Part shown: in pieces, positions 48,616 to 61,800 of the stretch
How positions within the stretch are numbered: the stretch's first letter is position 1
How the letters are laid out: each line of letters starts with the position of its first letter
Source: Coturnix japonica
Taxonomy: Eukaryota > Chordata > Aves > Galliformes > Phasianidae
Assembly (NCBI RefSeq): GCF_001577835.2
Contig: NC_029518.1
Location: 51,988,878-52,052,877 of the forward strand
DNA: 64,000 nucleotides
Direction of reading: 5' to 3'
The notes under the pieces: model-generated
The model's database searches: none
Told to the model about the DNA's origin: nothing
What the model saw: the letters and a program-made list of their open reading frames with translations, nothing else
Program-made: the position numbers and the translations under genes

Positions 48616-48873
48616 AATCACAGAATGACCCGGGTTGGAAGGGACCTCAAGGATCATGTAGTTCCAACCCCCCTGCCTGGCAGGGCCACCAAACATACAC
48701 ATTTACTAGATCAGGTTGCCCAGAGCCCCGTCCAACCTGGTCTTGAACACCTCCAAGGACGGGGCATCCACAACCTCCCTGGGCAGCCTGTTCCAGGGCC
48801 TAACCACTCTCTTAATAAAGAACTTCCCCCTAGCATCCAACCTAAATCTTCCCTCTTTTAACTTAAAGAATGT
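48616..48873 (-). mobile_element. Relatively young CR1 LINE 3' fragment with possible target duplication
   Basis: Well-preserved minus-strand copy of about 258 bp. It has CAGAATGACCCGGGTTGGAA, GGGACCTCAAGGATCATGTA, the GGTTGCCCAGAGCCCCGTCC block, GGGCATCCACAACCTCCCTG and GGCAGCCTGTTCCAGGGCC. It is flanked by CTTTAAG at 48609-48615 and 48874-48880, a possible 7-bp target-site duplication. It sits between the AKAP7 terminal exon and the expected upstream exons, so it is probably intronic. Confidence 0.95.
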
Positions 48874-50744
48874 CTTTAAGTACACATAGAACTGCCTAAC
48901 AAAGCAACACTAACCCTTCACACTGAACGTATAGGTTTCTAGTTAGCTAATTTATGTGATTTGGCCTACAATAAAATAAAACCATAAAAATTATGAATTT
49001 CAAGTGCAGAGGAAATTCAGGCTCTTGCAGCTGTTCAGGGAATATGATGCTTTTGCCAGTTTTTATGATGAAAGCAAGAATATCCGCAAGCTGCCTTCAG
49101 TTTGGAAGCTTAGTTAACTTGGCAAGATTTGTTTTGTTTCAGACAAAATCCTGCAAAGCTCAGCGATCTGAGATTTCTTACCATCTCTACTCACAAGTGG
49201 AGAAGCACAGAACATGCTCTGTTAAACCTGTTATTTCATCTCCAAGCACTGAAGGATGTAATGCAAGTTATGAACTTTCCAAAAGAAAGGAAAAAAAAGG
49301 CCTAGTTTGTTAAGCAAATAATTCAGACAATCGCTTGACTGTAAATAATTCTGTCTGTCATAGGATTTTGGGCATCTTGGCTATACGAAATCAGAGTTGC
49401 TATAGTTAAAGAGTAGCTAATAACAGCTAATAACTGTGAAGGTGTGATCACAGTTTGCTAACAGTTAACCTAATTCACAACAGTTCAGAAAGCGTTGTCA
49501 GAACACAGTGTAGAGAGATCACCTCATCTAAAAAAAAAAAAAAGGGAAGATCACTATACCATAAAACTAAAATTAATACAATCAACCCTTCAAACAAACC
49601 AACCAGATTAGGCTAAGACAAACAAACAAATCACATTTTCTTTTTTTTCTCCTATTTTATGTTCAATAATACATGTATCTTAAGTTCACTAACAAGCATT
49701 TAATAATCAAACATAATTTTATTCTAGAGTCTGTTTTACTGTTAAAAATCAAAAATCACTGAGTTTTGACTATTTAAGCCAGTGTGCTTTATTGTTCACA
49801 GCTTCCCAATGCAAAAAATGAAGTAGCTGTAAAAACATTTTCTTTGTCAAACAACATAAAACACCTTAAGAATATAACCAATATTCTCAACCTAATTGGA
49901 ACATTTCCTTCACAAGATTCATTACAGCTCCAAAAATGCACATGTGCAGCAAAAGAATACTTCTCTCTCTCTTTCCCCCATATTCCTGCTTCCTTACAGT
50001 CAGTGAGCCAAAGTCTATTCCACTGGCATTTCTATGTAATGAAAAAACGTCAGCAATGACATAAACTGAACTAACCATCACAGCTTTTACCAGCTTACAC
50101 TCCATACCACAACACATTACTCACTAACATGCCGCAACATTCTGTTCTCTTTCCTCTCTGTTGTCCATTCTCAAGTGTTATTTTCTACAACTACACAGTA
50201 TTCCCAACTCTTAGCATCCTAATAATAATAATAATTTTGTCCTTTTAGCATCAATGGAGAACTGCTTATTCATGCTGGTCCTTTATTTCTGTCTGGCTAA
50301 ACAGTTCTAGTCTGAAGTTTCATCTTTGCCTCGTCATCCCCTCTTTAGTTCAAAGCAATGTTTTTCACAGTCTTTTGTCAACTCGAGGTAAAGGAAATAA
50401 GGGTTTGATATTCAAGCTAAAAAGCATTTTTACATTTTTCTTCACTACATTCAGAACTAGCCTTGAAAAAATAAAGCAGTATTTTTTTCTTTAGTCCTGT
50501 TAAAGCAGTGCATTTGCTTCAATAGTTCACTATGCCTTTACATTCTTCATGTCTATTTTTGGCTAGAAGGGCTAAGTGAATTTCCATAAAATGAGGATTA
50601 GGAAGAAGATGGGCAATGTTTCCCCTTAAGATCAGATCATATCATTCACAGTTTTGGGATTTCCTGCATCAGAAGTAACAGCACCTGAAGATCAGCCTGT
50701 CCTCATAGCCTGGGTGCAGCACCACGACAATCCAGCTATTCTGC

Positions 50745-50806
50745 CACTGATGTGAAAACTTACACTTGGATACATCACTGATGTGGGAGCCTATACTTGG
50801 ACACAT
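50745..50806 (+). repeat. Two-copy tandem repeat, period 31
   Basis: Copies begin CACTGATGTGAAAACTTACA (50745) and CACTGATGTGGGAGCCTATA (50776) and end TTGGAYACAT. About 25 of 31 positions agree. Confidence 0.9.
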
Positions 50807-50875
50807 CTTAACACATAACGTGTTTTTATCTAAAGTCTAATCCTGTAATGCCTTGTATAGAGATTATGGTTTAAG

Positions 50876-50894
50876 AAAAAAAAAAAAAAAAAAA
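50876..50894 (+). repeat. Poly(A) tract, 19 bp
   Basis: A19 homopolymer in the presumed AKAP7 intron. Confidence 0.95.
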
Positions 50895-53800
50895 GGACCC
50901 AGGGAATTAAATTAATTTTTCAAAACTTCATTTGCAACAGAGTTAGTATTATTATTACTCATCACACTGAAGTGGGCATGACAAACAGTGCCTCAGTGGC
51001 CTGGGCTGTGATGTCCTTGTTGTTCCTGGCACTCACTCCCTATGTTTCAGTTCATTTGTAAGTGCAAACGCCCACAGTGCGTGAACAGAGCACACAAGAA
51101 AGAAATATTTATTTCACTAAATCAGAGCATCAAGCCTTTCAACATACGTGTGCGCTACATCAGATTTCACATTAGCAAAAAGGATATCCCCAGACTTGAG
51201 GAAGGTGTTCCATCCCTGGAACTCACCTCAGTCTCACATTCTACTACAAAAACAAACAAAGCCTCTTGCATTCTATTACTGATGTGTACATGAAAAGTAA
51301 AGGGAGAGTGGAAAGAAGAGAGGGAGAGAGAGAAACTGTTATGATTGCATTTGTCTACACTGAGTGGTAATGGATTTTTAAAGAGAGCAAAACATGCTTC
51401 TGGTTTGCTGTTTCCTCTCAGCCACAGAAGTGCTGCAAAACCTATGCCTGATACTTAATACGGCTTTGTTCAATCCTTGTGCTTTGTACTAAAGTGGAAA
51501 ATTGAATAAAATGCCATTTAAAAAATTATTGCTATGATGTGAAACGGAATGAGTAATACCATAATAGACTATGACATAATACATTTCTCTTAGCGATACA
51601 AGTTTTCCAGTGAGAGTAAATGAATTATCCACATCTCAGTATTTTAACTCACAGGAAATGAAGCAAGTGGCCAGGTGGATTCCACCTGAGACTGGAAGAT
51701 ATTCAAAGGGATTAAGCCATCAGCAGGAATGATAAAGCTAATGGTGGATTTGGAGACTTAGGGGACTGGAATCCAGACAAGATACAAAATAAGGAGCAAG
51801 TTTTCTCTGTATCAATTTAAAACTTCAGGTTCATGAGGGTTCCACGCAGGGTTATGGGCCTGACAGAAGTTCAGCTGTGCATGTTAACATCAGAACTACA
51901 AGTCAAAAAGAACCACCCATTGCAAAAGTCTGGAAATGCAACAAGTGTGCCAAGATGTCACACTTCCAGGTAAAGGCCCAGGGATTTAGTCTATACTCAA
52001 ATGTTTCCTTTGGTGGAGGGTAAACTTTAAACATCTGTGATATTCACTCCATTTTCCTTTGATAAATGCAGAGTAACATCACATCCCTTTCTCCAGTATG
52101 ACTCCCAGAGCATCAGCAACACCTCTCCAACACCCAGAACTCTCCCTAAATCTCAGTCTCTTCTGCTAGTTTCACACTTCAAGGTTAAGGGAACGGAAAA
52201 GACAGCTTTACCCAAACCTTAGGAATAGCAAAAACAATTAGAAACAGTACTAAACCAATAATAACTAGCTGCTGAACAATACATCACTATACTTTATTAC
52301 AACACTTTACAAGATTCCTTATTTTCCCTAGTGTGTAACAAGTAGTAACAGGACCCTTGGACCAAGGACCCTTGTTTACCTTGTCTGCTTTGTTTGTCTG
52401 CATTCATCTGAAAATCTCAGTCACAATATTGCAAAATGTAGAGTCTGCTCTGCAGCCCAGCATCTGTCACTGGAAGGAAGCGTTCCCCAGAATATATACA
52501 AAATGTTCCCTCTTGTTCCTATTATGCATGATGTAATAGAAGAAATCCTGGGCTATCTTAACAGTTGCTTAATCAAATTAACCTCCTCCTGCCGTCTGGG
52601 TTTGTAGCTCCACAGCTCCCCAGCCATTTTCTGGAACTGAAGATCCTGAGTCGCTACTTTGCTTTTGGAGCATTACCTTCTGGTGAAAAAGCAACCTTTC
52701 TGACTTCTTCCACCTGAGCAGCCCCTCACACAGAGATGTCCTCCAGCTGTACCCTGCTCAGCCCTGCTTTGTGCCTCTGGAGCTTCCTGGACACAAGTGA
52801 CTCTGATCTTTCCAGGGCAGACTTAATTAGTACCACACGCATGTCCTTTATGCTAAAATGAAGTACTAGGCCCAGTGACGTACTAGCTTGCTGAAGGAAA
52901 AAAAGAGAGAAGATCTGGGTTTTGTTTCCCTTCCCAAACATGAATATTTTTTGTATGGATGAAACCTGTTCTCCCCCTTTTTTCAAAAGGAGGCAGAGTA
53001 CAGCCTCCCTGTCATTCCGAGTCAAAAGTTTGTTTGACAATCTGATGATTTATCCAGATTTCATTATCTAATAAGCCAAAATGAAGTTGGTTTTTAAATG
53101 GTATCTTTAAGAGAGACAGTGCAGGCCAGGCTTCTCGCTGTTGTTGTTGTTTTAATATTTTAAGGGTTTCTGGAATAAAGGTTAGAACACGCCTGGCTGT
53201 TTCCAAGAATACCACTCTCCACTAGAAAACAAAGCACACAATTAGCTAACATTAAGCATTACAATTAAGATGGAAAAAAAAATACAAAACCACAACACTC
53301 ATTTAAAACATCATGTTAGGAAGGAGCAGACAACCGCTACATAATGGCCTTATAACACTTTTCCCCTACCTGTGCTTTTCTTCATATGTTAGGATTTCTA
53401 TGCTGTGACTTACTTTACTCCGAGCTCTGGTGGACCAGGCTACCACATGACCTGTCATTTAACAATACAACTGCAGAAGCAAATGAGTTTTGCAAATTGA
53501 GGTAGCTGTTTGTATCTGATAAGAGAGAACAGTATTCAACGTTCAGCACGTCACACTTCTTGTCCGGCCATAATTTAGGTTTACTCACACATCATCTCTG
53601 AGCAAAGAAGGAAAGTACAGCTTAGGGTTCTCCTTTGCTATTAGACAAACCATCAGTAACATGAAAATAATTCCCGCAGCCCAGTATTTGATTCAGACAC
53701 ACATGGCTATGTTGGTACAGATGAGCTGCAAAGGCATTTGCTGTCTGGCACTAAGGCCAGCTTGGGCCCACACCACCAAAGTGACTCAGGGATGCAAGTT

Positions 53801-56310
53801 CCTATGCACTGCCATGCATTATTTCCAAAAGCGCTTCTTCTCCAGGGCCAGATCTGGACCGTTCACCAGCACAGGCAACCAATATTACCAAGAACACTTT
53901 CACAATGCAGTGCAGCAGCAGTAATGCGACTGACAGAGGCAGGATTTGGCTTAAGACTCCAATAAAGCTGTGGGAACAACACAGCCAATTTCCTCTTCCA
54001 TTATGATGTGATCCTTCTGCAGCACTTCTGATTTAATCTTCAGAAGTAAGGAAATGCAGAGGTAACATTCATTTCCCTTGAGGCTCTCTGACACTTCCTA
54101 CTTTTCAGGGCAGGTCTGAGAGGATTTGAGAAAACATACTGCTCCTTCTTTTGTTTGGTGAGCTGCAAGTGGCACAAATTCTTTCTTTCAACTTGTACAG
54201 CAAGAGGAAAGGCACCATACCACAGCATACATACAGCTCAGTAAGCTGAGAAAGGAGTACTTGAAAATTAATATGAACATGAGAAACAGTAATAAGCAAG
54301 GGGAGTTCCCTTAGAATAGGCCATTTGGACACTACTCTCTTGTCCTCACAGGGAACATAAGGCAGTTTCTAACAGTATCTGTGGTGGCAACAGCCTCTCA
54401 TTTACACTTTGGGGAATCAATACAAACACGTCATAGCCTTTGCTTTATGTAATAGTACATTAGAGTGAAGTAAGAACAGCTCTGAGCACCCTGCCTTGCC
54501 TTGTCTTCCTTTTGTTGCAGCAATGGTCTTACTAAGATTATCTTAAAATCATCTTAACGGCTTAAAAGAGAGAATATCCCATATCTAAGCATGTATGTGG
54601 TAGACCTGGAACATATTTTATCACTTACAAGCAGCACTGTTTGACCAGCACACTTGAAGTATGAGAAACTCAATACAACGCTTTCTCTGTTTAAACGGAA
54701 CACCTGCACAGAGGACAATTATTGAAGTTTACCTAAAATGTATTTGTTTACTCTGCCGTCCTTTATTCTCCCTTTCAAACCCAAGAGGATATGGGATAGC
54801 AGTAAACAAACAGCTTAAGGAAAACAGTATATATGCAGAACATTTAAAGTGGCCTTACTCTCCTTATAGGTTTGCTCTCTTGTCACTTGAAGAACCTGTG
54901 CAGGAAGTCTCTTCCAGCAGCTGTGAGCAGAACACCAGCCTTCTTCAAAGGGAGTCTGACAGTGTCTGCCTAAGGCTAAAAGAACAGTATTTTTAACCTG
55001 TCCTCCTCTTCTTGCTACGAAGCAGATTCCAGATGAAGCTGGCACTTTGTTGGCTTGCCATCTGAACTAGCCCTCCTGATACTATTTATAGAAGGCCAAT
55101 TTTACGTGGTCTTGCTGATATTCCCATCCATCTTGCTGCAGTCCTTGACTCCAGGGGCTGCCAGCAGACTGTCACAGCCATGACACTTGGCAGGCCAGGT
55201 CCCGGATTGGTATAAACCAGCACTATTCTTACTTACAGCTGCTAAGGATTTCACTTGACATTTTCACTACCACTTTATTCATGCCCCAGATAATCTGTCT
55301 TACTTTCGTGGTTTTACTTGCATGTTTAACAAATACCCGTGCTGCTAATTAAATACTTTAGCTTAGGTGTCCTTTTAGACAGTTCCTGAGCACTGAAATA
55401 TCTGAATGGTATATTAATGACATAATTATTTTAAATAAATATAACGATTATTAACTAACTGGGCATTATAATGTACATTGGCAATCTTTTTAATGAGTTT
55501 TTATCACTTGTAAAAAGCTATCATTTTTATTGCACAGAAGTAAGCTTGCAGGCAAAAGCACCATGAATTGTTACTTACGGTACGCTGTCAATTGACAGAC
55601 ATTAGTTCACAACTAATTATTTGGTGAAAGGATGTTATCCATTCCAGTATAATTAAAGAAATATTTATTTTCTATTCAAGTTTCTATTCTAACTTTATAT
55701 GGGAGATCTACAATACACAAACTAATTGCAGCTGAAAGATTTTGCCCCAGGAAAGACGATATTCCCCATTCCTTGGTCTGTGCTACTGTTCTGGTGTTTT
55801 GAACCAAGCAGCAGCATAATTTGGAATATTAAATGCAATTGTCAGCTGTAATCTGCCATGGCAGCTGCTAGCCCACAGAAATGCCCAGGGCTGCTTGAAC
55901 TCTACCTCAGCAGAATTTGCTCCTATTGCAAGCTACTGTAAAGCTTCCTTTTTCCTAAACAGCCATACAGAATGTTTCGGATGTATTCTTAGGCATTCTC
56001 TGCCTGCTGCCCAGCCAGGCAAGGAAGTGACCTACAGTGGATGGAATTTAAACTGACATCTTCAACCAAAGAAATTTAAAGCTCAGTTCTGTATCTATGA
56101 AAGTTTCCTGTTGCACCAAACATTTGCCAATTAACTGAAGGAGTGCTAAGTGTGCTCCATAGACAGAGAATACACTATTTTTTTTTTGCAATCTGTTCTT
56201 CCATTCATGCATTTCTTTGAATGAATTACCTACCAGAAACAATGAACAAAACATGTGTCTAATGTCACGGTGAGAAATGTCTTCGCATAAGCAAGTTTCC
56301 AGTGCATTAC

Positions 56311-56348
56311 CTCTCCAATTGGACTGCCTGACCCTGTAGTAAAGCGTG
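56311..56348 (-). CDS. Possible 38-nt exon following the 58.6-kb exon
   Basis: This short minus-strand segment sits between a pyrimidine-containing TAG acceptor and a GAG|GTAATG donor. Read after the GG overhang of the 58.6-kb block it gives Gly then TLYYRVRQSNWR and leaves one base (G). The basic residues directly after a hydrophobic segment would suit the cytosolic side of a membrane anchor. The same DNA is open in another frame (HALLQGQAVQLER). Such a short segment between motif-quality splice sites is expected by chance at this scale, so it is listed only because its phases connect. Confidence 0.15.
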
Positions 56349-57243
56349 CTAAAAAGTTACTTGAGCATAAATTTTGAAATAGAGAGCAAACGTAAGAAAA
56401 CAAGTGACAGAAATAATTCACTGCATCAGCGCGCAGTAAAATAAGCATTAGGGAAGGTTCTTCTCCCTGATTGAGGATTCTCTTTTCTGTTCTTTAAAGT
56501 GCAGAATATACTGCATGGTCTGTGCTTGATTTCTGCCCAGTAAGAGCTCTATAGTCACAGTGTAATAAATAGTTCATTTTTCCCTATCCACTATTAGGCT
56601 GATGAGTGCACTGAGTAGCTCCAGCAGTGGCATCCTCTGTACTGGCTGACTCAGATCGTAGGCTGAGTTCACATAATCTATAAATAAAACAACGTCAATG
56701 CCATCTCTCATCTTTACTCAATGAAAAAATCTCAAATGACTAAACAGTAAATAATTTGTTCTTGTATAATTGAATATATTATTTTACCTGAAAATACATA
56801 AATGGGTTACAGAACGCTCTTCAAAGCAGAAATGTTTCATGAACTTGCTTTAGTCATTGCATTTTCTTTCATTACTTCAAACACTCCCAGACTGGCAAAA
56901 CTATGATTTCTTTCTCAATTAAACCTGGTTCTGGAATTCTCAGAGAATTATGGTTTGGAAGATACAAGGAAGATGGAAAAGTACACAAACGTGAAGATAA
57001 AATTCTTGTGAAACACAGGTATGATACACCTTACAGAACCTTTAAGCCAGGAGGAGTACAGCACTTTATCTTTGGGGCAGCAGCCACGAAGAAATAAAAC
57101 TGGTAGGAATAGCAAGAGGGAGACGCACAGTCCATAAATCTCTCAGAGATTTGTCCCTCCAACTATTCTTGTTGCACTTCCCAAAAAGCATTAGAACTAC
57201 AACCAGTTGTTCTCTCCATCTGAGTCCCATCTGATGTCTATCG

Positions 57244-57380
57244 CAGAATCACCGAACTTGTAAGGTCAGCAGGGACCATCTGGTGCAATTTCTGCTTAAC
57301 TGGGCCACCCAGAGCAAGGTGTCCAGGAACATGTCCACCATCTGAAGATGACCAAGGAGGAGACCTCTCAGCCACTAGTT
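57244..57380 (-). mobile_element. Diverged CR1 LINE 3' fragment
   Basis: CAGAATCACCGAACTTGTAA then GGTCAGCAGGGACCATCTGG and a GCCACCCAGAGCAAGGTGTC block match the order of a CR1 3' end in reverse orientation. Divergence is high and the 5' limit uncertain. Confidence 0.75.
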
Positions 57381-58627
57381 TAACATTTATCCATGAGTAT
57401 TAGCAGATCAGCCTGCACTGAAGCAAAGCTTAGTATTTTAGACAATGTAAAATCCTTTTCATTGTGCCAAGGGATTTATATCTAAACATGATCACCAATA
57501 CTGAGTCCATCAAGAAGACCGCAATGCCTGCACATCCAATCCTTCCCTTCTGCAAGGAACATTTCAGCTACTTGTCCTTGCCAACATCTGTCCTGGCAGC
57601 AATACGAAAGCACTGTTGTGTGCACATGTTCACAAGGGATCAAGGCTGCTCATTACTTTGCAAGATCAAGTCCATATACTTCTGATGTAACACAAAGGTA
57701 TTTTTTACTTGATCCAGTCCTACACTGGAAGAAGTTATACATAGCTGCTTCTTATCATCATCTGCTCCACGGGTTTGGAGAATTCCTTAATTCACTTGAA
57801 GGAAAACTAGCTGGGTTAGTTTTGATCAATAAAGGAAAAGTGTTTCACTCCACTTGGGTGGTTTTGCTTTAAAGGACTGCTCACACAATATGCTCTGCTA
57901 TGAAATGATATATGATATATGCAGCATACATCACCACTGTATCACCAACAACATTGGCAATAATGACCATGTGGGATTGGTAAACACTTCTGTCAGCACT
58001 TCTGAATTTAGAAGAGAATGGGGTTTTATGGCCTTACAGCCATTATTGTTTGCTTACTTAACAACTGCCAGGCTAACAGCTTTGTTTCTATCAACATTAA
58101 ATTGTAACAACAATATTAAAATGTGTTGTTAATAAGCACTGCACATAACCATGTATTTCTTACTAGAACTCACTGTAAGAAAAGACAGCTTCCAGTAATC
58201 CACCACAAAGCACTGGCAGGATTACCAACTAGGCGTCCAGTTTTCAACTCCATAGTCTTATCCAGGAGGTGGGCATGCCAAGTATCACACAATTCCTACA
58301 TCTGGGCCAAGACGAATTTGATCATAATGAAGGCGAGCGTTAAAGGCATTGTTACACTACACTCCATTCTGCCAGTAACTTAAACAGATTTTTGGAAGCT
58401 AACACAGCTGTGGAGGTTTTCACATGGAAAGTAGCTTGCAAATAGAGGCTCTTGGCCTCAACATGGAAATCAAACTTATGATTTCAACACTATACAAGGA
58501 ATCTATGCAAACATTTGTGCAAAATCACACGTGTCATTCAGAAGTAAAAAAGTCCTTATTTTGTCCACATGTTCACAGCAATGATTTGGCAATTGCGCTT
58601 ATTACAAAATGACAGAAAACTATTTAC

Positions 58628-58839
58628 CCATAGATGCTTAAGCTAATGGTCAATGCTGGTACAAAAGACAGCAACAAACTGGCCACAAATAAATCCAGAC
58701 GGGAAGTTTTGATAGGGTCTTCACCATCAGAACAGACATTTTCTGGAGCAGGCGCCCAGTGAGGATGGTGGAATAAAGAAACAACCAAGGTATCGCAGTA
58801 ACAGTCTGTGGCACCCAGTGACCTCAGCACTTCTCTCAT
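58628..58839 (-). CDS. Possible 5' coding exon with a predicted transmembrane segment
   Basis: A minus-strand ATG at 58837-58839 (purine at -3, in-frame stop just upstream) opens 70 codons. These end at a GT donor (TGG|GTAAAT) and leave a two-base overhang, GG. The peptide begins MREVLRSLGATDCYCD, has a Pro/His-rich middle (HHPHWAPAPENVC) and an acidic stretch, then a roughly 20-residue hydrophobic segment (FVASLLLSFVPALTISLSIY) expected to span a membrane. I do not recognise the protein. It lies about 15 kb 5' of the AKAP7 terminal exon on the same strand. It might be an alternative first exon of AKAP7, the first exon of another gene, or a chance open frame; nothing here proves transcription. 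Confidence 0.3.
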
Positions 58840-61800
58840 CTTGCTCTATTGAGTCACAACCACTTGGTGGCTGATTCTCTGATCATACACTTTTGCAATA
58901 TGAGACCCCCGACTTCATAAAAGTTCGTAAAAGTTTCAAATAACATGACATTTTAGCAATCTATCTCATAGTTATCCATCAGGTTTTTCTGAACTTTCTT
59001 ACTACTCTTCAACCTTTTTCATCTCTTCTCATTGTGATCAAGGAGAAATGTTGATATGCGTCCCTCACAGAACTAGTCACCTGTACCAATTAGATCATAC
59101 TGGTCTTCTCTTTACTACAACTGAAATCTCTTCCTAACTTCTCAGGGATATTTCTTCAGCTCCTTTAATAAAGATAGGTTTGGTTAAAGGCTTCACTGAG
59201 GTTCCTCAGTGTTCAGCAGAAATGGATCGTTGTGGTCCCAAGCGCTTCCACGCAAGGCCTTAGGCTTCCTACACATTTTTATTTCACATATATGTTACAT
59301 AAAAGGTTTGACTTCTAACCAAATCCACAATTTAAAGTATTTAAAAGCAGTTACAAATTACCCTGGACTTTTTTAGATTATGTACCTAAGAACTTTCTGC
59401 CTTTGCTCATGTTTCCACTCAGAAAAGCAGCAGTTCTGCCATATATCTAAATAAACTCTGTAATAAACACTGCTGTTCCACCTCCCACTGCCCCCAGTAA
59501 CATAATTTAATATCAAGGCAATCACACTTGACTTGATTCATCTCCAGAATTCCTAGTTGTAATTCATTTAACATAAAACATCCTGACAGATATGTGGAAG
59601 GGATCCCAACATCTGCAGTCTAACACACTATAAAGTAAGACAGTCAGCTGGATCTTCACGAAATAGGAAAATGTAGCCTAGTTCTAAAAATAATACAGCT
59701 CTGTGCTCCAGAATTCCTTACACACAAATAAAAATCGACACAAAAAACTGAATTCGAAAAGCTGATTTCTTCCCATGGGACACTTGCACTTCTAGGACTA
59801 ACATTTGTACTTATCTTCCCATTAAACATAAAGGGAGAGGAAACAAAAAAGATTTTCTCTTTTCAACCACAAGTCAAATACAGCTGAAATAACTATGGAC
59901 AGTAGAAAAAAATTCAGCAACGTGTGTTCACACCTCATAGGAATACTTTCTAAAAGCAGTAAGTAATTATAATCAAATAATAGGGACATTTCAATTTGAG
60001 GGAGGACTGCATAAAGGCATAAGGATACATCTAATGTCATTCTACAATCCTCAGTTTCACAGTCACCTTTAGTTTTACTCTACCATCTCCTCTGAGACAT
60101 CTTGCAATGAAGTTGAACTTATCAGCATTATTAACTCCCCTACTTTACCTCCCGGATTTTCTCTTTTTCTTCACTGATAAGTACAACTCCTCCTGCAGCC
60201 TTGGCTATCAATAAGCCTTGCTTAGGCTTTCTACTTTGATCGTTAAGCCTAGCATGATTGGCAGAAGAAGAGACATTTGTGTAATTATAAGTACTGAACA
60301 TTCAGTTTCAGATGAGGCCACCAAATCCTAAAGGCACTAGCGACACGATCATGACACATTGTTCAGCATTGTACTGTAGTTCTTCACTGTTTGAGAAAGT
60401 CTATGGGATCGTTGTCTCTCACGCCCATTTTCTTACAGCAGAAAATGGAAGTAATGTTAGAAACCTCATTGTGATCACTCAGAAGCTTTATGAGTGGAAA
60501 AAAAGATAAATAATAATAACACCTAATTATGATTCAAGCTGTCATTTTGAGAAACACACGCCCCTTTCCTTCAAGCTGTTTGTTTCTTCATCCACATCAT
60601 GCGTAACTTTGCTTGCACATACCTTCAGGGTGCAAGTGAACAGGTGTGTAGGAGTGGAAACAATTCTGCATAGAAAGAATGTTAAGACCAAACACAAGCA
60701 CTAGAGAATGGAAGATCTACCAAGCTCAGCTAATGAGTGCGTTTTCATATATAGGGAAGAAGACAGGAAAAGTGCAGGGCCTTCCTGGTATCTGAATGGC
60801 CATCACTTTGAGCTTCCAGCAGTTTAAATCTCAGAAAATATAAGTGAAAAAGTCATGCACCAATACATGTGCTTGCTGGAAACCAGTTAGACAGCTTGGC
60901 AAGCATACAAGGACTGTTTAACAACAGAGACTGACTTACTGTTTGTGGTAGGCAAACCTGTCCTGTTTCTCATGACAAAAGGCTGGACAATGCATCTTCT
61001 GTGTGGATGTAGTACAAATACAAAATAATTCATGTCAACCTCTATCCAACACATTAAAAGTTTGGTCAACCCTCTGATTTAGAGTAAGAACTTTCAGAAT
61101 TAATTTGAGGCTTAAATAAAATCATCACATTTTGTCCACTGACCTTTCACTTACTCTGGAAAACCAACCCCCAGTCTGATGTATTTTGGCAGTTTTGGGT
61201 CAAACCCAAAAGAGCAAGATTGAGTTTTGCTGGCCTAGCTGTGTATTTCAGCTTCCCTTGTTCCTGCCTACAGAGTATGCAGCCCCAGTCCCTATGTTCA
61301 TTTGCTTACTCCCACATCTACTTTCAGGTATTATATTCACTCTACATCATAAGTAATAATTTATTGCTTGACAGCTACTATGCACTAAATGCTTAATCTC
61401 ATTAAATCAAAACACAAGTGCTCAAATTGTTATGCTCTGCCCTTTCAACTTTTACAGTGCAAATAAGTTTCATATTCTACTGTGAATATCATATCACTAA
61501 TTATCTGATACCACGTACCTAAAAATTAAGAAAAGCTAGTTAGGACATGAGTTATTTAAAAGGGTTGTTTGGAAAGGACTCAGCATAGGATGTGTAGAAG
61601 AATAGACATATAGGCAGCATTTTGAGATGCTGTGTGGTATCTCTCCATCCTGACAGAGCCTTTGAGCCTAGCAGCTGTTACAAGACTGTTCCCTGAGACA
61701 GTGACACGAATAGGCTGTGCAGACCGGACATGCATCACCTACAGCAGTCCCATGGCTTCACTTGTCCTGCTGTCCCTCAGCCACCGGTTAGAACTGACAT

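Larger units (their letters stand above)
47565..58627. other. Presumed AKAP7 intron, central part
   Basis: Contains the CR1 copies at 48.6 and 57.3 kb, a (31-bp)x2 repeat and the possible 38-nt exon. Minus-strand frames near 52.7-53.2 kb begin after acceptor-like sequence, but no consistent exon chain with an intron of normal size could be built from them. Confidence 0.5.

Noticed and set aside
52677-53223. Cluster of minus-strand exon-like pieces (around 52.68-52.71, 52.75-52.89 and 53.0-53.22 kb)
   Set aside because: Some have acceptable acceptors, but linking them requires an intron of about 40 bp or passes through stops; phases do not agree.
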